Below are positions 61,404-64,000 of a DNA stretch of 64,000 nt, piece after piece. The notes under the pieces were generated by a model, which worked only from the letters and a program-made list of their open reading frames with translations, was not told the origin of the DNA and did not search any database. The position numbers and the translations under genes were made by a program. The stretch's first letter is position 1. Every line of letters starts with the position of its first letter. Source of the DNA: Haliscomenobacter sp. Lineage in GTDB: Bacteria; Bacteroidota; Bacteroidia; Chitinophagales; Saprospiraceae. The stretch covers positions 434,001 to 498,000 of the forward strand of contig JADJPL010000004.1 in the NCBI GenBank assembly GCA_016713275.1, given 5' to 3'.

Positions 61404-64000
61404 CTATCGCAGCAGCGTTACTTCTCCCGAAACGGTGGTTTCGTCCTCTTTAAAATCATCCCGGTAGCGAAGGAGGAGGGCGTAAATATACGCGCCTTGC
61501 GGAAGCTTCTGGCCCCGATAGGCGCCGTCCCACCCCTGGGAAGCGTCCGTCGTTTGGAAAACCTGTGTTCCCCAACGGTCAAAAATCCGGAGGTCAAAGG
61601 ATAAGACCTCGATCCGGTCCGCCAGCAGCGGAAGGAACAAGTCATTGACGCCATCGTCGTTGGGAGAAAACGCATTAGGGAAATAGACCGAGAACTCAAG
61701 GCAATCCTGCGCGGTCACCACAATGGTGTCGCTGGCAACGCATGGTCCGTTTGCGGCCGTGACGAAATAAACCCCCGATTCAGAAACCGCCAGATCCGTA
61801 CCGGTGGACCCGTCCTGCCATACAAAAGAAGCTGCGGTCACGCCGGGTTGGAGAACCAGCGGCTGGCTGCTGCATATGGTCGTATCCGGCCCCAAAACGG
61901 GCTGGGGCGGCGTATTCATCGTCACCTGGATGGAATCTCGCCAAAGACACCCGTCCTGCGTTACTTCCCCCCAGACCAAGCCTGTTTGCCGGACCAGGAT
62001 CTGCGGCGTGGCAGATCCTTCGCTCCATCGATAGGTGTCTGCATCGGGCAATGCGGCCAACAACAGGGACGCGGGAAAACAAAGCGTAGTGTCCCGGCCC
62101 AGGGAAAATACCGGCAACGGGTTAAATACCACCGCCACCGTGTCTGCTTGCCTGCACGCGCCAACCTGAATCTGCACCGAATACGTTCCCGATTGCCCCA
62201 CCGTCCGCTGGGCCGAAACCGTCCCATCGTCCCACTGGTACGAGCCTCCCGGCGTGGCCGCATTCAGGTCCAAGCGGGCTCCCTGGCATAATACCTGGTC
62301 GGGGCCGAGCAATCCGGAAGGAATGGAAACATAGTTCACTTGAATCGTATCCCTGGACACGCACCCGTTCAGCGCGGCTTCCGCCCAATAGGCGCCCGGA
62401 GCATTAATTGTTTCCGAATTACTTGAACTTCCGGTGCTCCAGGCGAACCCCGCGCCCGGCAAAGTGGAAACCTGAAGCGAAAGCGTCTGCCCTTCGCAAA
62501 GGGTCGTATCGGCGCCCAGCCGGACTACCGGTACCGGACGGAACGTAAAGACGACGGAATCCCTGCGCGCACAGCCGTTCAGATTGGCTTCGGCCCAGTA
62601 CAGGCCATCTGCGGTTACTTCAAAGGATGCTGCCGCGCTTCCGTCTTGCCAGGCAATACGTGCACCTGGGGAAACCGGACGCAGCGTAATTCGTTCCCCA
62701 GCACAGGGGGTTTGGTCTGCGCCAAGATCCAAAACCGGAAGCGGATTAAAGGTCACCTGGCGGTTATCAGAAAAAGAACACCCGTTGAGCAGCGCCGTCA
62801 AGCGGTACTGCCCGGTGCTCGTCGCGGTTATGCTGTTGGACGTCTGCCCGGAATCCCAGGAAAAGGACGCGCCCGGCAGCGTCTGAGCGGCAAGCGTCAG
62901 CGCTTGGCCGTCGCAAAGGGCCGTATCCGGGCCCAGTTCAAATTCGGGAAGCGGCTTGAACTCCAGCGTCACCGAATCGGAGCGGGAGCAACCGTCCAGC
63001 GTAGACACCACCCAGTACGTGCCGCTCGCGCTCGCCGGCAGCTGTGCCTCCGTGCTTCCGTCTTGCCAGCGGTACGTTGCTCCGGGGAAGGTAGCATCCA
63101 ACAGCGGTCGTTCCCCTGCGCACAGGGATTGATCGGCGCCGAGGTTCAACGCCGGAAGCGGCTTGAACGTCACCTGCCGGCTATCGGAAAAAGGACACCC
63201 GTTGAGGGTGACGGTCAGGGAATAATTGCCCGGACCCGAAACCAGAATGGATTGGTCGGTCTGCCCGGTGCTCCACTGGTAACTCCCCCCAAAGGTGGCG
63301 ATTCCTTCCATGTTCAGGGTATTCCCCTGACAAAGGGACGTATCCGGGCCCAGTTCAAACCGGGGAAGCGCTTGTTCGCTTATTTGTATAGAATCTCTTT
63401 CGGAGCAATTGTTTCTGGAAGCTTCCACCCAATATAAACCCGGACCGGACACGGAGAAACTACTCCCTGCCGACCCATCCTGCCAAACATACGAAGCCCC
63501 GGCTATAGCTGGGCTAAGCAGCAAGACGGTTTCTTCGCATAGGACGGTATCCGGCCCCAGGCGAAGCCCTAACGGTAATTCGTATTGAATTTGCACGGTA
63601 TCCCTGCCCACGCACCGGCCTTCCGACACCTCTACTGAATAGGCGCCCGCCTGGTTGACGATCAGGAAGGGAGCGGTCGAGTTGTCCTGCCACCGGTAGC
63701 CGGTGGCGCCGGCCAACTGGGCGTTCAGCGTATCCACCACGCCCGGGCACAGGGTCTGATCCGGCCCGAGATCGATTTTCGGGTTGACGGTGTATTGCAC
63801 CTTCAGGGAATCGGCGGTCGTACAGCCGGACAGGGCAAGTTCTACACGGTAATTGCCCGGATTGCGCACGACGAAGGAAGAGGCCCTGGAGCTATCCTGC
63901 CAAAGGTACGTCAGGCCCAAAAGGGACAATCCGGCATCCAGCAGGAGGGTATCTCCCTCGCACAAGACGGTATCGGCAGGAAGGTTGGCCACAAAATCGG
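61404..64000 (-). CDS. Gliding-motility-associated C-terminal domain surface protein, N-terminus outside window
   Basis: A partial protein of more than 860 residues; the frame is open to the window edge. It contains eleven repeats of about 70 residues, each opening LGxDxxLCxG (for example LGADTTLCEGQTLSLQV, LGPDTALCDGQALTLAA) and holding a W-x-x-G/S turn (YRWQDGS, YQWSTGQ). They look like Ig/PKD-like cell-surface repeats. The C-terminus SVYFPNAFSPNDDGVNDLFL, IFDRWGTQVFQTTDA and WDGAYRGQKLPQGAYIYALL is the CHU_C/gliding-motility C-terminal domain, a type IX secretion sorting signal. It is exported and attached or released at the surface. Confidence 0.9.
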   Translation of the reverse strand, partial: DFVANLPADTVLCEGDTLLLDAGLSLLGLTYLWQDSSRASSFVVRNPGNYRVELALSGCTTADSLKVQYTVNPKIDLGPDQTLCPGVVDTLNAQLAGATGYRWQDNSTAPFLIVNQAGAYSVEVSEGRCVGRDTVQIQYELPLGLRLGPDTVLCEETVLLLSPAIAGASYVWQDGSAGSSFSVSGPGLYWVEASRNNCSERDSIQISEQALPRFELGPDTSLCQGNTLNMEGIATFGGSYQWSTGQTDQSILVSGPGNYSLTVTLNGCPFSDSRQVTFKPLPALNLGADQSLCAGERPLLDATFPGATYRWQDGSTEAQLPASASGTYWVVSTLDGCSRSDSVTLEFKPLPEFELGPDTALCDGQALTLAAQTLPGASFSWDSGQTSNSITATSTGQYRLTALLNGCSFSDNRQVTFNPLPVLDLGADQTPCAGERITLRPVSPGARIAWQDGSAAASFEVTADGLYWAEANLNGCARRDSVVFTFRPVPVVRLGADTTLCEGQTLSLQVSTLPGAGFAWSTGSSSNSETINAPGAYWAEAALNGCVSRDTIQVNYVSIPSGLLGPDQVLCQGARLDLNAATPGGSYQWDDGTVSAQRTVGQSGTYSVQIQVGACRQADTVAVVFNPLPVFSLGRDTTLCFPASLLLAALPDADTYRWSEGSATPQILVRQTGLVWGEVTQDGCLWRDSIQVTMNTPPQPVLGPDTTICSSQPLVLQPGVTAASFVWQDGSTGTDLAVSESGVYFVTAANGPCVASDTIVVTAQDCLEFSVYFPNAFSPNDDGVNDLFLPLLADRIEVLSFDLRIFDRWGTQVFQTTDASQGWDGAYRGQKLPQGAYIYALLLRYRDDFKEDETTVSGEVTLLR

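Noticed and set aside
1..64000. rRNA, tRNA or replication origin
   Set aside because: I saw no rRNA sequence, no tRNA-like cloverleaf and no DnaA-box cluster; a dedicated scan was not possible.

Overview
The window looks like the chromosome of a Bacteroidota bacterium, most likely Saprospiraceae or a relative. Evidence: a cell-surface protein ending in a gliding-motility-associated (type IX secretion) C-terminal domain at the right edge, promoters of the TAnnTTTG type, a LytTR response-regulator remnant, PorX/SprB-era secreted repeats, and protein families typical of that group. Base composition is moderately GC-rich in housekeeping genes and clearly AT-rich in several accessory genes. At least 20 genes are broken by one-base frameshifts, mostly in homopolymers, while other long genes (pyruvate carboxylase, glycogen phosphorylase, HerA) are intact. 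I read this mainly as residual indel error in a draft/long-read assembly, not mass pseudogenisation, and I annotate those genes at full corrected extent.

Layout. 1-4.8 kb: a DUF1835-like protein (edge), tex, a LytTR remnant and a secreted amidohydrolase. 4.8-8.3 kb: four copies of a roughly 350-bp intergenic repeat, with a ParE/RelE-type toxin-antitoxin pair, an orphan antitoxin-like gene and a HigBA-like pair. 8.3-15.3 kb: a mosaic of defence genes and recombination scars: an IS66 deletion derivative, an AAA ATPase/DUF4276 pair, a uracil-DNA-glycosylase fragment, a three-gene toxin-antitoxin-chaperone cassette, an effector-associated-domain protein with a TIR-like domain, and the intact uracil-DNA glycosylase. 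15.3-18.3 kb: a complete IS66 element with 8-bp target duplications and three nested left ends.

18.3-33.3 kb is the most striking part: seven genes on the minus strand with gaps of 33 bp or less. In transcription order they are a UvrD-family helicase with a RecB-like Fe-S nuclease domain, a NACHT NTPase with a C-terminal TOPRIM domain, type III Mod, type III Res, a second beta-class DNA methyltransferase, HerA and NurA. The genes together supply DNA modification, two helicase/translocase-nuclease machines and a STAND-like sensor/effector. I know of no named defence system with this composition and propose it as a candidate new composite system.

33.3-43 kb: palindromic repeats flanking a large secreted coiled-coil protein, a degenerate serine hydrolase, a minisatellite of about 105 bp, a Uma2-type nuclease, a methyltransferase, a CotH-like protein and a secreted endo/exonuclease/phosphatase-family protein. 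43-64 kb is core metabolism: phosphoglycolate-phosphatase-like HAD, pyruvate carboxylase, an SNF2 ATPase, a 2-hydroxyacid dehydrogenase, a methionine-biosynthesis group (metX and an O-acetylhomoserine sulfhydrylase behind a SAM riboswitch, OsmC, a MetZ-like enzyme), an EamA exporter, glycogen phosphorylase and the partial gliding-motility-type surface protein.
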